The notes beneath the pieces are model-generated. The model ran no database searches. It had not been told where the DNA came from and saw only the letters and a list, made by a program, of their open reading frames with translations. Below, piece by piece: positions 56,289 to 64,000 of a stretch of DNA of 64,000 bases. Position numbers and translations under genes: made by a program. Origin of the DNA: Paludibacter sp. (GTDB lineage: Bacteria; Bacteroidota; Bacteroidia; Bacteroidales; Paludibacteraceae); contig JAQVAV010000010.1 of the NCBI GenBank assembly GCA_028690665.1, forward strand, positions 1 through 64,000, in the 5' to 3' direction. Positions within the stretch are counted from its first letter, which is position 1; every line of letters begins with the position of its first letter.

Positions 56289-57779
56289 TTTCACGAATTG
56301 ATTAATAGCATTGATATATGCTTCCACCGAAGCAGCTACAATGTCAGTATTAGCGCCAAAACCATAATAAACAATACCTTCGTGTTCCACCTGCATGTGA
56401 ACTTTGCCCATGTCGTCGCTGCCCTTGTTCATCGACTGAATAGTAAATTCCTGAAGATTCATATTCCGTTTGATGATTTGTTTCAGAGCTTTAATCGCTG
56501 CATCCACAGGTCCGTTGCCTGACGCAGCCGCTTCAAATTTTTCTCCGGCTATTTTCAGACCGATACTTGCTACCGGTTTTACTCCAACGCCGGAAGTCAC
56601 CTGAAGAAAATCAAGTTGAATGCGTTGCTTGTCAGAACGTTCTTTGCCGGCAAGCATTAGTATGTCATCATCGATAATGTCTTTTTTACGGTCTGCTAAT
56701 TTAAGAAATTCTTCATAAATTTTATCCAAAGCCGGACCTTCAACGGTTACTCCCAATATACTTAAACGATGTTTCAGTGCTGCGCGGCCACTGCGTGCGG
56801 TAAGAACAATAGAATTTGTATCGATTCCTACGTCGGTCGGATCCATGATTTCGTAACTTTGGCGGTTTTTCAACACGCCGTCCTGATGAATTCCTGACGA
56901 ATGAGCAAAAGCGTTACGTCCTACGATAGCTTTGTTTGGTTGCACCGGCATATTCATCAGGCTCGAAACCATACGGCTGATAGGATATATTTTTTGTGTG
57001 TTTATGTTCGTGTCGATTTCAATATTCTTATGACATTTCAGAATCATGGCTACTTCTTCAAGTGAAGTGTTGCCTGCCCGTTCTCCAATACCGTTAATCG
57101 TCACCTCTACCTGACGGGCACCGTTCAAAACACCGGACATGGTGTTTGCTGTGGCCATTCCCAAGTCATTGTGACAGTGTGTGGAAAGAATAGCATTGTG
57201 CACTCCTTTTACATTTTCCATAAGGAATTTTATCTTTTCACCATATTCCGATGGCAGGCAATAGCCGGTTGTATCGGGAATATTTACTACTGTTGCACCG
57301 GCTTTGATAACGGCTTCTACAACACGTGCTAAATATACGTTATCGGTACGGCCTGCATCTTCGCAATAAAATTCAATATCTTCCACATATTTCTTGGCAT
57401 ATTTGACAGCGGCTACGGCCCGTTCCAAAATTTCTTCCTGATTGGAATTGAATTTATATTTGATATGATATTCGGAAGTCCCGATTCCAGTGTGAATGCG
57501 TTTGTGTTTGGCATATTGTAGCGCTTCGGCAGCCACATCAATGTCCTTTTGAACTCCGCGCGTTAATGCGCAAATAGTCGGCCATGTAACGGCTTTTGAG
57601 ATTTCAACCACTGAATTGAAATCGCCCGGACTCGAAACCGGAAAACCCGCTTCGATAATATCCACTCCCAATGTTTCGAGAGCTTTTGCCACCTGAATTT
57701 TTTCAACGGTGTTCAACTGGCATCCGGGTACCTGTTCGCCGTCGCGTAAGGTGGTGTCGAAAATAAATAATTTGTCCAT
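56286..57779 (-). CDS. leuA: 2-isopropylmalate synthase
   Basis: Commits 2-oxoisovalerate and acetyl-CoA to leucine. The catalytic barrel has [43 protein letters not shown] and the metal-binding [33 protein letters not shown] and [11 protein letters not shown] follow. The C-terminal allosteric domain (about 370-497, with [11 protein letters not shown] and [12 protein letters not shown]) is present, so leucine feedback is expected. At 497 residues it is of the shorter bacterial type. It is the first structural gene after the attenuator, with a separate small hairpin just before its ATG. Confidence 0.95.
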   Translation of the reverse strand: MDKLFIFDTTLRDGEQVPGCQLNTVEKIQVAKALETLGVDIIEAGFPVSSPGDFNSVVEISKAVTWPTICALTRGVQKDIDVAAEALQYAKHKRIHTGIGTSEYHIKYKFNSNQEEILERAVAAVKYAKKYVEDIEFYCEDAGRTDNVYLARVVEAVIKAGATVVNIPDTTGYCLPSEYGEKIKFLMENVKGVHNAILSTHCHNDLGMATANTMSGVLNGARQVEVTINGIGERAGNTSLEEVAMILKCHKNIEIDTNINTQKIYPISRMVSSLMNMPVQPNKAIVGRNAFAHSSGIHQDGVLKNRQSYEIMDPTDVGIDTNSIVLTARSGRAALKHRLSILGVTVEGPALDKIYEEFLKLADRKKDIIDDDILMLAGKERSDKQRIQLDFLQVTSGVGVKPVASIGLKIAGEKFEAAASGNGPVDAAIKALKQIIKRNMNLQEFTIQSMNKGSDDMGKVHMQVEHEGIVYYGFGANTDIVAASVEAYINAINQFVK

Positions 57780-57790
57780 AATTGCTCTTT

Positions 57791-57847
57791 TTGACGACAG
57801 GTTACAGATAACCGCTTTCCGGTTGTTTTTCTGTGCCTGTCAGATTG
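57791..57847. repeat. ORF-less hairpin between the attenuator and leuA
   Basis: TTGACGACAGGTTACAGATA + ACCG pairs imperfectly with CCGGTTGTTTTTCTGTGCCT + GTCAGA, giving a hairpin of about 22 bp with small bulges. Its edge TTTTTGACGACAG is like the edge of the second cassette (TTTTTGACGACGG), so it may be a solo copy of that element. Confidence 0.55.
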
Positions 57848-57914
57848 AATTCGTTTTTATGAATTTTAGTTTTAATTTGTTGTCTGCCGGCAATTGTTAT
57901 TCGGCTTAAAACAA

Positions 57915-57954
57915 CATTAAAAAAGCCTTTCACACCGTAGTGAGAAAGGCTTTC
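57915..57954 (-). terminator. Attenuator terminator of the leu operon
   Basis: On the minus strand AAAGCCTTTCTCAC / GTGTGAAAGGCTTT is a 14-bp stem with one mismatch and a TACG loop, directly followed by T residues (CTTTTTTAATG). It lies between the leader peptide and leuA. Its ascending arm, CTCACTACG, can instead pair with CGAAGTGAG at the end of the leader peptide frame (57985-57993 on the plus strand), eight of nine bases, forming an antiterminator. Confidence 0.88.
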
Positions 57955-57985
57955 AATATTTTATTTACTTATCTACATACCAAAC

Positions 57986-58054
57986 TCACTTCGTCTTGTT
58001 TTGCAAGAGAATAATAATACCGAGTAGTATAATATGTAGGAAGTTGTTGTTCAT
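57986..58054 (-). CDS. Leu/Ile-rich leader peptide of the leu operon
   Basis: A 22-residue peptide starting MNNNFLHIILLG, with five Leu and five Ile among residues 6-17 (Leu codons CTA, CTA, CTC, CTC, TTG; Ile codons four ATT and one ATA). A weak AAGGA-like site precedes the ATG. Its stop codon lies inside the CGAAGTGAG segment that can act as the antiterminator strand. A ribosome stalled on Leu or Ile codons would leave that segment free, while one reaching the stop would cover it. The absence of Val and the equal share of Leu and Ile fit an operon that makes leucine and, through CimA, isoleucine. Confidence 0.88.
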   Translation of the reverse strand: MNNNFLHIILLGIIILLQNKTK

Positions 58055-58076
58055 TGTTCCTTTTTATAAAGTTGTG

Positions 58077-58106
58077 CAAAGATACGCCTAATTTTGAAAC
58101 TGACAA
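58077..58106 (-). promoter_or_regulatory. Promoter of the leu operon
   Basis: On the minus strand TTG (58104-58106), a 19-base spacer and TATCTTTG (58077-58084) match the Bacteroidetes consensus. The leader peptide ATG is about 22 bases after the -7 element. Confidence 0.85.
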
Positions 58107-58174
58107 TATAGAATGAAATTTTTTTGATTATTTTTCTTTCAATTCAAAATTCTTTTGATACAAATAACATTATT

Positions 58175-58780
58175 TTAGTAGAGATTGTTTTCAATAGCAG
58201 CACAATTTAGTTCAATTTCTCCGAATTCAATCATCGCATTAAAGATTCGTATTCGGGAAAAATGGTTTATATCATTAGATTTGAGGTCTTTTTCAATAAT
58301 TTTATTTTCTGCAATTAAGCTGGCTCTGTTGGTCCCATACAAAACGGGTATGCGTGGAGTGTACCATTTTTCGCCATCAAACAAGGCGATATTAGCGTAT
58401 GATGTATCGGTTAACATTCCGTTTTTGACCATAATTACATCATCGCATTCTCTTCGTTGTGCAAAAGCTCTGTCTATTTCAGCCCTGTCTTCGTTTTTAT
58501 AATCATGGGTTTGAGCAGAAGTCTCTACCAATTTTAAGCTTTCTATTTTCCTCATTTTATAAGGTGCAAACTCCGTTTCTTGAGTTTGATGATCAAAAAT
58601 GATTCTGTATTTATAAAGACCTGTTTCAGGATAATTGGTTGTCTCCAACAACTCGGAAAGATTGAACGGGGCAAAACCCGGGTAACAGCTTTTAAAAGAC
58701 TGGTTAATTCTTTGCTGGTGAAAGCTGAGACGGAAAAATTGTCCGTCCTGTAATTTTATGGATTCAATGCAACGGTACAT
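58175..58780 (-). CDS. pabC: Aminodeoxychorismate lyase-like class IV aminotransferase
   Basis: PLP enzyme that splits 4-amino-4-deoxychorismate into p-aminobenzoate and pyruvate for folate. At 201 residues it is short, as are many Bacteroidetes members. The likely PLP lysine is Lys95 (THDYKNEDRAE), and GMLTDTSYANIALFDG (Asp125 where many homologues have Glu) and TPRIPVLYGTNRASLI follow the class IV pattern. It overlaps the end of pabB by 17 bases, so the two are translationally linked. A branched-chain aminotransferase role is less likely given the length and partner. Confidence 0.8.
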   Translation of the reverse strand: MYRCIESIKLQDGQFFRLSFHQQRINQSFKSCYPGFAPFNLSELLETTNYPETGLYKYRIIFDHQTQETEFAPYKMRKIESLKLVETSAQTHDYKNEDRAEIDRAFAQRRECDDVIMVKNGMLTDTSYANIALFDGEKWYTPRIPVLYGTNRASLIAENKIIEKDLKSNDINHFSRIRIFNAMIEFGEIELNCAAIENNLY

Positions 58781-59747
58781 ATACTTTTTGAATGAGTTCT
58801 GCGTATTCTTTGTCTACATCGCTTTGGAACGTAATGCCGCCCCCGCTTTTAAAAATAAGTTTTTCGTCCTTTTGCTCAATATAGCGAATCATAACAGCCG
58901 AATCGAGGCTTGTTCCATCGAACCAGCCAAAAATGCCGGTGTAAAATCCACGTTCATAATTTTCAACAGTTTCAATAATTTCAACAGTCTTCGGTTTGGG
59001 AGCACCACTAACCGAACCAGCCGGAAGTAGTTTGAACAGAATATCCCCCAAATGTTGTTCAAACTCTTCGGGCAAATCGCCACGTATTTCTGAACTTACC
59101 TGCAAAAGTCCGCCTTTGTTTGTTTTAATTTTGTCTATGTAGCGGTATTTTGTTACGGTAACGTTTTCGGCCACCATGCTCAGGTCGTTACGAATCAGGT
59201 CGACAATTGTTGCATGTTCCGCTTTTTCCTTGGGGTCGTCGAGAATAATTTTTTCTGCATTGGGAATCGTTGCATCAATGGTTCCTTTCATAGGATAAGA
59301 AAAAATTTTATTATTCCTTATTTTTACGAACGTTTCCGGTGAGAGTACCGTGAATTTATTTTTTAGCCAGAGTTTGTATTTGGCTCGTCCAATATTGAAA
59401 AAATCTTCTGTTGTTAGGTTCGTTTCTACTTCGGTGGGCTGGGTGAGGTTCACTAAAAATGAATTTCCTTTGTGAATCTGGTCGGCAACAAAATTGAATC
59501 TGGTGGCATAATCAGTTTTTGAAACTGGATGTAAATCCCATTTAAATACTTGATTATTAGTGTAATTATTTTGCTCTTCCGGTGAAATACCGAACCGGAT
59601 ATAATCGGATTGAATATCCGGCTCGGGAATAACGAAGCCTTTTTCTGCTTTAAAATCGATAATGAACAAAAACGGTTGCCGCGCAGAGCCGAACCGGTTC
59701 ATTTTATCGATTATTTCGTGGCGTTCAAGTTGCGGATATGGGAACAA
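58764..59747 (-). CDS. pabB: Aminodeoxychorismate synthase component I
   Basis: Makes aminodeoxychorismate from chorismate with ammonia from a glutaminase partner. The 327-residue chorismate-binding domain has FSYPMKGTIDA (the PIKGT-type Lys), EHATIVDLIRNDLSMVA, LLPAGSVSGAPKPKTVEII and YERGFYTGIFGW, then SGGGITFQSD. The long N-terminal region of larger PabB proteins is missing, as usual in Bacteroidetes. No ATG fits the expected N-terminus except an internal one at codon 16; the start given is a TTG, and an in-frame stop lies 14 codons upstream. It is followed directly by pabC; pabA is not in the window. Confidence 0.88.
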   Translation of the reverse strand: MFPYPQLERHEIIDKMNRFGSARQPFLFIIDFKAEKGFVIPEPDIQSDYIRFGISPEEQNNYTNNQVFKWDLHPVSKTDYATRFNFVADQIHKGNSFLVNLTQPTEVETNLTTEDFFNIGRAKYKLWLKNKFTVLSPETFVKIRNNKIFSYPMKGTIDATIPNAEKIILDDPKEKAEHATIVDLIRNDLSMVAENVTVTKYRYIDKIKTNKGGLLQVSSEIRGDLPEEFEQHLGDILFKLLPAGSVSGAPKPKTVEIIETVENYERGFYTGIFGWFDGTSLDSAVMIRYIEQKDEKLIFKSGGGITFQSDVDKEYAELIQKVYVPLH

Positions 59748-59818
59748 GCTGATTCTTTTTTGATCGTATTCATAATGTAACTATGAATAGACGGATATAG
59801 CTTTAGTCTAAAAAACGT

Positions 59819-61063
59819 TTAATGCTGTTGATTGTTCGGTTTTTTATTTTTGTTTCTTCTGAATTTACCTTTCCCACCTGAGAATTTTTTGTGTCCGTGA
59901 CGAAATTTATCCGGATCGTAAACCGGTGCTTCTCCCAGATCTTCCGGCAGAGGAATTTTATAAATATCCTTTTCGAGAAATTTTTCAATCTGGTGAAACC
60001 GGAATTGTTCATCTTCCGAAACGAGCGTGATGGCCATTCCCTCAGCTTTCGCCCGGGCAGTTCGTCCGATACGGTGAACGTAGTCTTCTACATCGTGAGG
60101 CACATCGAAATTAATAATCAATGTAATGTCATCAATGTCGATACCACGCGATACAATATCAGTAGCCACCAGAATGCTGACGCGATTATTCCGGAATTCA
60201 TGCATTATGTAATCGCGTTGTGTCTGATCGAGATCAGAGTGCATTTCTCCCACAGATAATCCCATTTGCCGGAAAGTCTTATTCAGTTCTTTGACCTTGA
60301 TTTTCGAACCGGCAAAAATAATGACCTTTTCAGGAGTATGTTCGGCAAAAAGAGTTCGGATAATTCCTGTTTTTTGAGCTTCGGTACAGATGTAAGCTGT
60401 TTGCATAATGCTTTCGGGCGGACGGGAAACAGCAATTTTTATTTCTACCGGATCCTGCAGAATAGTTTTTGCCAGCTGTCGGATTTTAGGCGGCATAGTT
60501 GCAGAGAACATGATGGTTTGACGTTCTTTAGGAAGATGTTTTACAATCTGCATAATGTCGTCGAAAAATCCCATATCAAGCATGCGGTCGGCTTCATCTA
60601 GAATAAAATATTGAATCCCGCTAAAATCAATATCGTAAAGATTAATATGGGAAATAAGTCGCCCCGGGGTAGCAATTACCACATCGGCTCCTTTAGTCAG
60701 ACCGCGTCTTTGTACATCCCAGGCTTGAGCATCGTTGCCACCGTAAACAGCTACCGACGAAAAAGGGGTGAAATAAGAAAATCCCTCCATTTGCTGGTCA
60801 ATTTGCTGAGCCAGTTCCCGGGTAGGAGACATGATGATTGCATTGATTTTGTTTTCGGCGTGTGGTTCGCTTATTAAGTTATGCAACAACGGAAGAATGA
60901 AAGCGGCGGTTTTTCCGGTTCCTGTCTGTGCACAGGCAATAACATCTTTTTTGTTCAAAATTACGGGGATAGTTTGTTCCTGAACCGGGGTGGCTTCCTG
61001 AAAATTCATAGCCTGCAATCCTTCCTGAACAGAATCGCACAGCGGTAATTCATCAAATCTCAT
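59819..61063 (-). CDS. rhlE: DEAD-box RNA helicase, RhlE type
   Basis: ATP-dependent RNA unwinding protein of the cytoplasm, usually involved in ribosome assembly or RNA decay. The Q motif and motif I (ACAQTGTGKTAAF), PTRELAQQI, TPGRLI, DEAD, SAT, ATDIVSRGIDIDD and HRIGRTAR are all present in order. A short basic tail (GHKKFSGGKGKFRRNKNKK) is likely RNA-binding. At 414 residues it is of the RhlE-like size common in Bacteroidetes. A TATATTTG -7 element lies about 20 bases upstream. Confidence 0.92.
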   Translation of the reverse strand: MRFDELPLCDSVQEGLQAMNFQEATPVQEQTIPVILNKKDVIACAQTGTGKTAAFILPLLHNLISEPHAENKINAIIMSPTRELAQQIDQQMEGFSYFTPFSSVAVYGGNDAQAWDVQRRGLTKGADVVIATPGRLISHINLYDIDFSGIQYFILDEADRMLDMGFFDDIMQIVKHLPKERQTIMFSATMPPKIRQLAKTILQDPVEIKIAVSRPPESIMQTAYICTEAQKTGIIRTLFAEHTPEKVIIFAGSKIKVKELNKTFRQMGLSVGEMHSDLDQTQRDYIMHEFRNNRVSILVATDIVSRGIDIDDITLIINFDVPHDVEDYVHRIGRTARAKAEGMAITLVSEDEQFRFHQIEKFLEKDIYKIPLPEDLGEAPVYDPDKFRHGHKKFSGGKGKFRRNKNKKPNNQQH

Positions 61064-61083
61064 TTACATTTCTTTTGGTTGTG

Positions 61084-61091
61084 CAAATATA
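61084..61091 (-). promoter_or_regulatory. -7 element of the DEAD-box helicase gene
   Basis: TATATTTG on the minus strand fits TAnnTTTG and would give a leader of about 15 bases. A -33 box is not clear. Confidence 0.5.
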
Positions 61092-61194
61092 CTTATTAAA
61101 ATTGACATGAGAGAAATGGCCGTTTTGTAATTTCAGTTGCTGTGAAATAATGCCCTGATTTGACTTCTCCGAATGCGTAATTTGTTATTCTGTG

Positions 61195-62622
61195 TTACAT
61201 AAGCGGACTGAAAAGACGTGCAAAAGATTCTTGAAGTTTTTGCCAGCGTTTACGATTAGTCCAAGCTTCAAGGGTTAGTTCTTCACAATTAAGAATGTCT
61301 TTTTCAAATAGTTTGCGAAGCTGTTCGGCAGCTCGTTTATCGTACATAAATGCGTTAGCTTCGAAATTTTGATTGAAACTACGTTCATCCATATTGGCCG
61401 ATCCCACAATTGAAATAAAATCGTCGATAACGATGGCTTTGCTGTGTAAAAATCCTTTGTGATATTTATAAACTTTGACTCCGGCTTCCATAATTTGTCC
61501 CAAATAACTTGATGAGCATGCATCGGACAGGCGGGAGTCTGAATGTTCTGGAATCATGAGCCGGACATCAACTCCACTCAAAGAGGCCATCTGCATACAG
61601 GTTTGAACAACTTCGTTGGGAATGAAATATGGTGTGTGGATGTAAACATATTTTGTGGCGGACATAATAGCCGACGAAATCCCCTGCATAATAACTTCCC
61701 AGTCGGTATCGGGACCACTGCTTACAACCTGTACGATATTTTTTCGATACCTGTTGGGCTGAGGAAAATATTTGGGATCATCTATCATTTTTCCTTCAAC
61801 GAAGTACCAGTCGATCAGGAAAAGCTGTTGCAGCCCGTGCACTACACTTCCCTTAAAACGGACAAAGGTATCCCGCCATTTTCCCAAATCATTTCCAAAA
61901 ATATATCTGTCGGCAAAATTGAGACCTCCGGTAAATCCTGTTTCTCCATCGACTACGAGTAATTTGCGGTGGTTTCGGTAGTTAATTTTGCTACGCCCAA
62001 GCCGGATGCGGAGAGGTAAAAATGGTTTAATATAAACGCCTGCATCCCTCAATGATTGCAAGTACATTCGCGATAAGAAAAAACTTCCCCAATAATCGTA
62101 AATCATTCTGACTCTCACCCCGTCTCTGGCTTTTTTTATAAGCAGTTCCCGCAGCTGATTGGATATTTTGTCGTTCCCGAAAATGAAAAATTCTATATGG
62201 ATATGGCTTTGGGCATTTTCGATAGCCTGGAACATAGCCTCGAAAGTTGTCTTTCCATCCGAAAATATTTCTATTCTGTTAAAAGGATAGATTTGAGCAT
62301 CGTTGTTTTTGTAAAGTAATTTGATCAGATTCATTTGGTTACCTTTGATAGTTGACCTGTAATCGTCTAACTTGGAAAGATCAAATATCATCTGGTTTTT
62401 ATGGCTGAAGCGAAAACTTTTTTTAGAAACAAGTTTCTGCTTCCGCATATTTTGGCCGAAAATTACATACAAAATTAATCCTAATATGGGCAGAAAGAGT
62501 AAAACTAAAACCCATGAAAGCGACTTTGCTGGATTTCTGTTCTCGAGGAGTAATACGGATATGGTTGTTGTTAATGTATAAGTATATAAAACAATAAAAA
62601 TGATGGCCAGAATGCTACTCAT
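61195..62622 (-). CDS. cls: Cardiolipin synthase
   Basis: Membrane phospholipase-D-superfamily enzyme that joins two phosphatidylglycerols into cardiolipin. Two hydrophobic helices at the N-terminus (about 2-22 and 34-54, with LSWVLVLLFLPILGLILYV) anchor it. Two HKD motifs are intact: HRKLLVVDGETGFTGGLN (near 218) and HSKAIVIDDFISIVGSANMD (near 390). Length 475 is normal. It begins 12 bases after the stop codon of ribD on the same strand, so the two are likely co-transcribed. Confidence 0.93.
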   Translation of the reverse strand: MSSILAIIFIVLYTYTLTTTISVLLLENRNPAKSLSWVLVLLFLPILGLILYVIFGQNMRKQKLVSKKSFRFSHKNQMIFDLSKLDDYRSTIKGNQMNLIKLLYKNNDAQIYPFNRIEIFSDGKTTFEAMFQAIENAQSHIHIEFFIFGNDKISNQLRELLIKKARDGVRVRMIYDYWGSFFLSRMYLQSLRDAGVYIKPFLPLRIRLGRSKINYRNHRKLLVVDGETGFTGGLNFADRYIFGNDLGKWRDTFVRFKGSVVHGLQQLFLIDWYFVEGKMIDDPKYFPQPNRYRKNIVQVVSSGPDTDWEVIMQGISSAIMSATKYVYIHTPYFIPNEVVQTCMQMASLSGVDVRLMIPEHSDSRLSDACSSSYLGQIMEAGVKVYKYHKGFLHSKAIVIDDFISIVGSANMDERSFNQNFEANAFMYDKRAAEQLRKLFEKDILNCEELTLEAWTNRKRWQKLQESFARLFSPLM

Positions 62623-62634
62623 GGGGTCATTTGT

Positions 62635-63717
62635 TTAAAACTGTTTTTTAGTATTAATAAAGTGTATCCATTGATGTTTGTCGTATACTTCATAAGTAAA
62701 TGGCTCAATTTTCAACTCGGGAGCTTTCACTCCCTCACAGACTATTTGTTCCGATATTTCAACGTTGGCTTCATCCCATAACCCTTGTTGTATGAACGAA
62801 TTCAGAATTTTTGCCCCGCCTTCGACCAATACTGAGTTGATGTTCCGTTTGAACAATTCGTTTAAAATCGTTTTCAGACAGTTGGCATCAAAGTTTATTT
62901 TGATATATTCGACATTTTTGTTAGATTCTTTTTCCTCTTCAGTAAAGATCAGGGTTGGAATCAGCCCGTTCTTCAGATTATGGCTTACCGGAATCTTTCC
63001 CGTGCGGTCAATAGTAACCCGTATGGGATCCCGACCCGACCAGTTTCTTACTGTCAGCGATGGGTTGTCGAGAACTACGGTATTGGTGCTTACCAAAATT
63101 GATTGATTTTCTGACCGCATTTTGTGTGTAAGTCGTCCGGTGATTTGGTTGGAAATTTTCAGGGGTGGTTCTTCGTGACTTTTGCGGGTCTTGTCGAGAA
63201 AACCATCTTTGGTCTGTGCCCATTTTAAAAGGACAAAAGGTCTTTTTTCTTTCTGATAAATGAAAAAACGTTTGTTTAGTTCTCTGCATTCTTTTTCAAG
63301 TACACCTGTTTTTACCTGAATTCCGGCTGCTTTCAGAATCTCGATTCCCCGGCCCGAGACTTTCGGATTCGGATCAAGCGTGCCGATTACAACGCGCGGT
63401 ATACCCGATGCTACAATCAGGTTGGCACAGGGTGGCGTTTTTCCATAATGAGAACAAGGTTCCAGACTGACATATAAGGTCGCTGTTTTAAGTAACTCTT
63501 TGTTCTTTACGGAGTTTATAGCATTGGGCTCGGCGTGGGGATGTCCATATTTTTTATGATAACCTTCTCCTATGATTTCATCGCCTACAACCAAAACCGC
63601 TCCAACCATGGGGTTTGACGAAACATAACCTACTCCCATTGAAGCCAACTGGAGGCAACGCTGCATATACAGTATGTCTTTTTCTTCTATTCCGGAAGAG
63701 GTATTGATGTCGTTCAT
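62635..63717 (-). CDS. ribD: Riboflavin biosynthesis deaminase/reductase
   Basis: Bifunctional enzyme of the second and third riboflavin steps. The start chosen is the ATG (MNDINTSSGIEEKDILYM) 22 codons inside the longest frame, whose upstream part runs into the divergent prmC promoter. The zinc-binding deaminase domain has HPHAEPNAI (His61, Glu63) and EPCSHYGKTPPC (Cys88, Cys97). The reductase domain (about 150-360) starts at RPFVLLKWAQTKDGFL and has SVLVEGGAKILNSFI. Length 360 is typical. Confidence 0.94.
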   Translation of the reverse strand: MNDINTSSGIEEKDILYMQRCLQLASMGVGYVSSNPMVGAVLVVGDEIIGEGYHKKYGHPHAEPNAINSVKNKELLKTATLYVSLEPCSHYGKTPPCANLIVASGIPRVVIGTLDPNPKVSGRGIEILKAAGIQVKTGVLEKECRELNKRFFIYQKEKRPFVLLKWAQTKDGFLDKTRKSHEEPPLKISNQITGRLTHKMRSENQSILVSTNTVVLDNPSLTVRNWSGRDPIRVTIDRTGKIPVSHNLKNGLIPTLIFTEEEKESNKNVEYIKINFDANCLKTILNELFKRNINSVLVEGGAKILNSFIQQGLWDEANVEISEQIVCEGVKAPELKIEPFTYEVYDKHQWIHFINTKKQF

Positions 63718-63765
63718 GTCTTTTTCTTTGTGAATTTTATTGTTTTTGCAATAGTCTAAAATACT

Positions 63766-63773
63766 TATCTTTG
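63766..63773 (+). promoter_or_regulatory. -7 element of prmC
   Basis: TATCTTTG fits TAnnTTTG, and TTTG at 63745-63748 lies 17 bases upstream. Only four bases separate the -7 element from the ATG, so transcription would begin at or very near the start codon, suggesting a leaderless message. Confidence 0.55.
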
Positions 63774-63777
63774 CAAT

Positions 63778-64000
63778 ATGCAAGATGCTATTGACTATAT
63801 TGCCGTGGAATTAAACGGATTATATCCTGAAGAAGAGATACGCGGAATAACTAAAATTTTATTGTCCGAGGTTACAGGATTTTCGTTTTCCCAGCTTATT
63901 ATAAACAAAAATACTAAAATTTCTGATGAACAAAATTTTTTATTCTGTTCTTTTGTTGAAAAGCTAAAGAATTTTGAACCACTACAATACATTTTAGGCA
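63778..64000 (+). CDS. prmC: Peptide chain release factor glutamine methyltransferase (5' part)
   Basis: N-terminal 74 residues of the enzyme that methylates the GGQ glutamine of release factors. The helical N-terminal domain (MQDAIDYIAVELNGLYPEEE, LLSEVTGFSFSQLI) and the family motif EPLQYILG right at the window edge support the call. The methyltransferase domain, with its NPPY motif, lies outside the window. It is divergent from ribD. Confidence 0.85.
   Translation, partial: MQDAIDYIAVELNGLYPEEEIRGITKILLSEVTGFSFSQLIINKNTKISDEQNFLFCSFVEKLKNFEPLQYILG

Noticed and set aside
1-64000. tRNA, rRNA, integrase or transposase genes
   Set aside because: None was recognised by reading either strand; the inverted-repeat cassettes have no transposase of their own. 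A tRNA scan was not possible here.

Overview
The window is chromosomal DNA from a plant-polysaccharide-degrading member of the Bacteroidetes, most likely Bacteroidales. The evidence is two SusC/SusD pairs, at least four proteins ending in type IX secretion (T9SS) type A sorting domains, promoters of the TTG/TTTG-N19-20-TAnnTTTG type, weak Shine-Dalgarno use and a modest G+C content. The genus cannot be fixed from sequence reading alone; a Paludibacter- or Dysgonomonas-like organism would fit.

Bases 1-22,050 are a CAZyme region aimed mainly at pectin and rhamnogalacturonan. From the left they hold a decayed GH2 gene, a PL1-type pectate lyase, a sialate-O-acetylesterase-like esterase, a PL26-type exo-rhamnogalacturonan lyase and a PL11 rhamnogalacturonan endolyase, all on the minus strand. 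Two of the lyases carry autotransporter-type beta-strand repeats and T9SS tails. A divergent two-gene operon (beta-helix protein plus a five-repeat T9SS protein) has a perfect 18-bp palindrome over its -33 box. A small regulator island (XRE protein and two small ORFs) separates these genes from a GH95-GH43 fusion.

Bases 22,500-41,154 are a polysaccharide-uptake locus on the plus strand: FAS1 lipoprotein, SusC, SusD, FAS1 lipoprotein, FAS1-like lipoprotein, SusC, SusD, and then, from its own promoter, a T9SS-secreted multidomain protein. The last gene shares a roughly 200-residue binding-like module with one of the FAS1 lipoproteins, which ties the whole block together.

Bases 41,300-50,200 are housekeeping and mixed genes: an ABC-F ATPase, rubrerythrin, MnmD, a large secreted multidomain protein and a SulP transporter. 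Three copies of a 61-nt repeat sit in the gaps.

Bases 50,330-58,110 are a leucine/isoleucine operon read on the minus strand: promoter, leader peptide, attenuator, leuA, leuC, leuD, cimA, leuB. The leader peptide was found by reading the sequence. It has 22 residues, five of them Leu and five Ile, followed by a strong terminator and a matching antiterminator segment. The gaps between the leu genes are filled by inverted-repeat cassettes. Two of these contain four-helix-bundle (23S rRNA intervening-sequence-protein family) genes, one intact and one frameshifted, and two are ORF-less hairpins. This arrangement resembles the intervening sequences of 23S rRNA but lies in a protein-coding operon, and it is the most unusual signal in the window. 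A 57-residue membrane protein gene lies antisense inside the operon.

Bases 58,175-64,000 hold pabC/pabB, a DEAD-box helicase, cardiolipin synthase, ribD and the 5' part of a divergent prmC.
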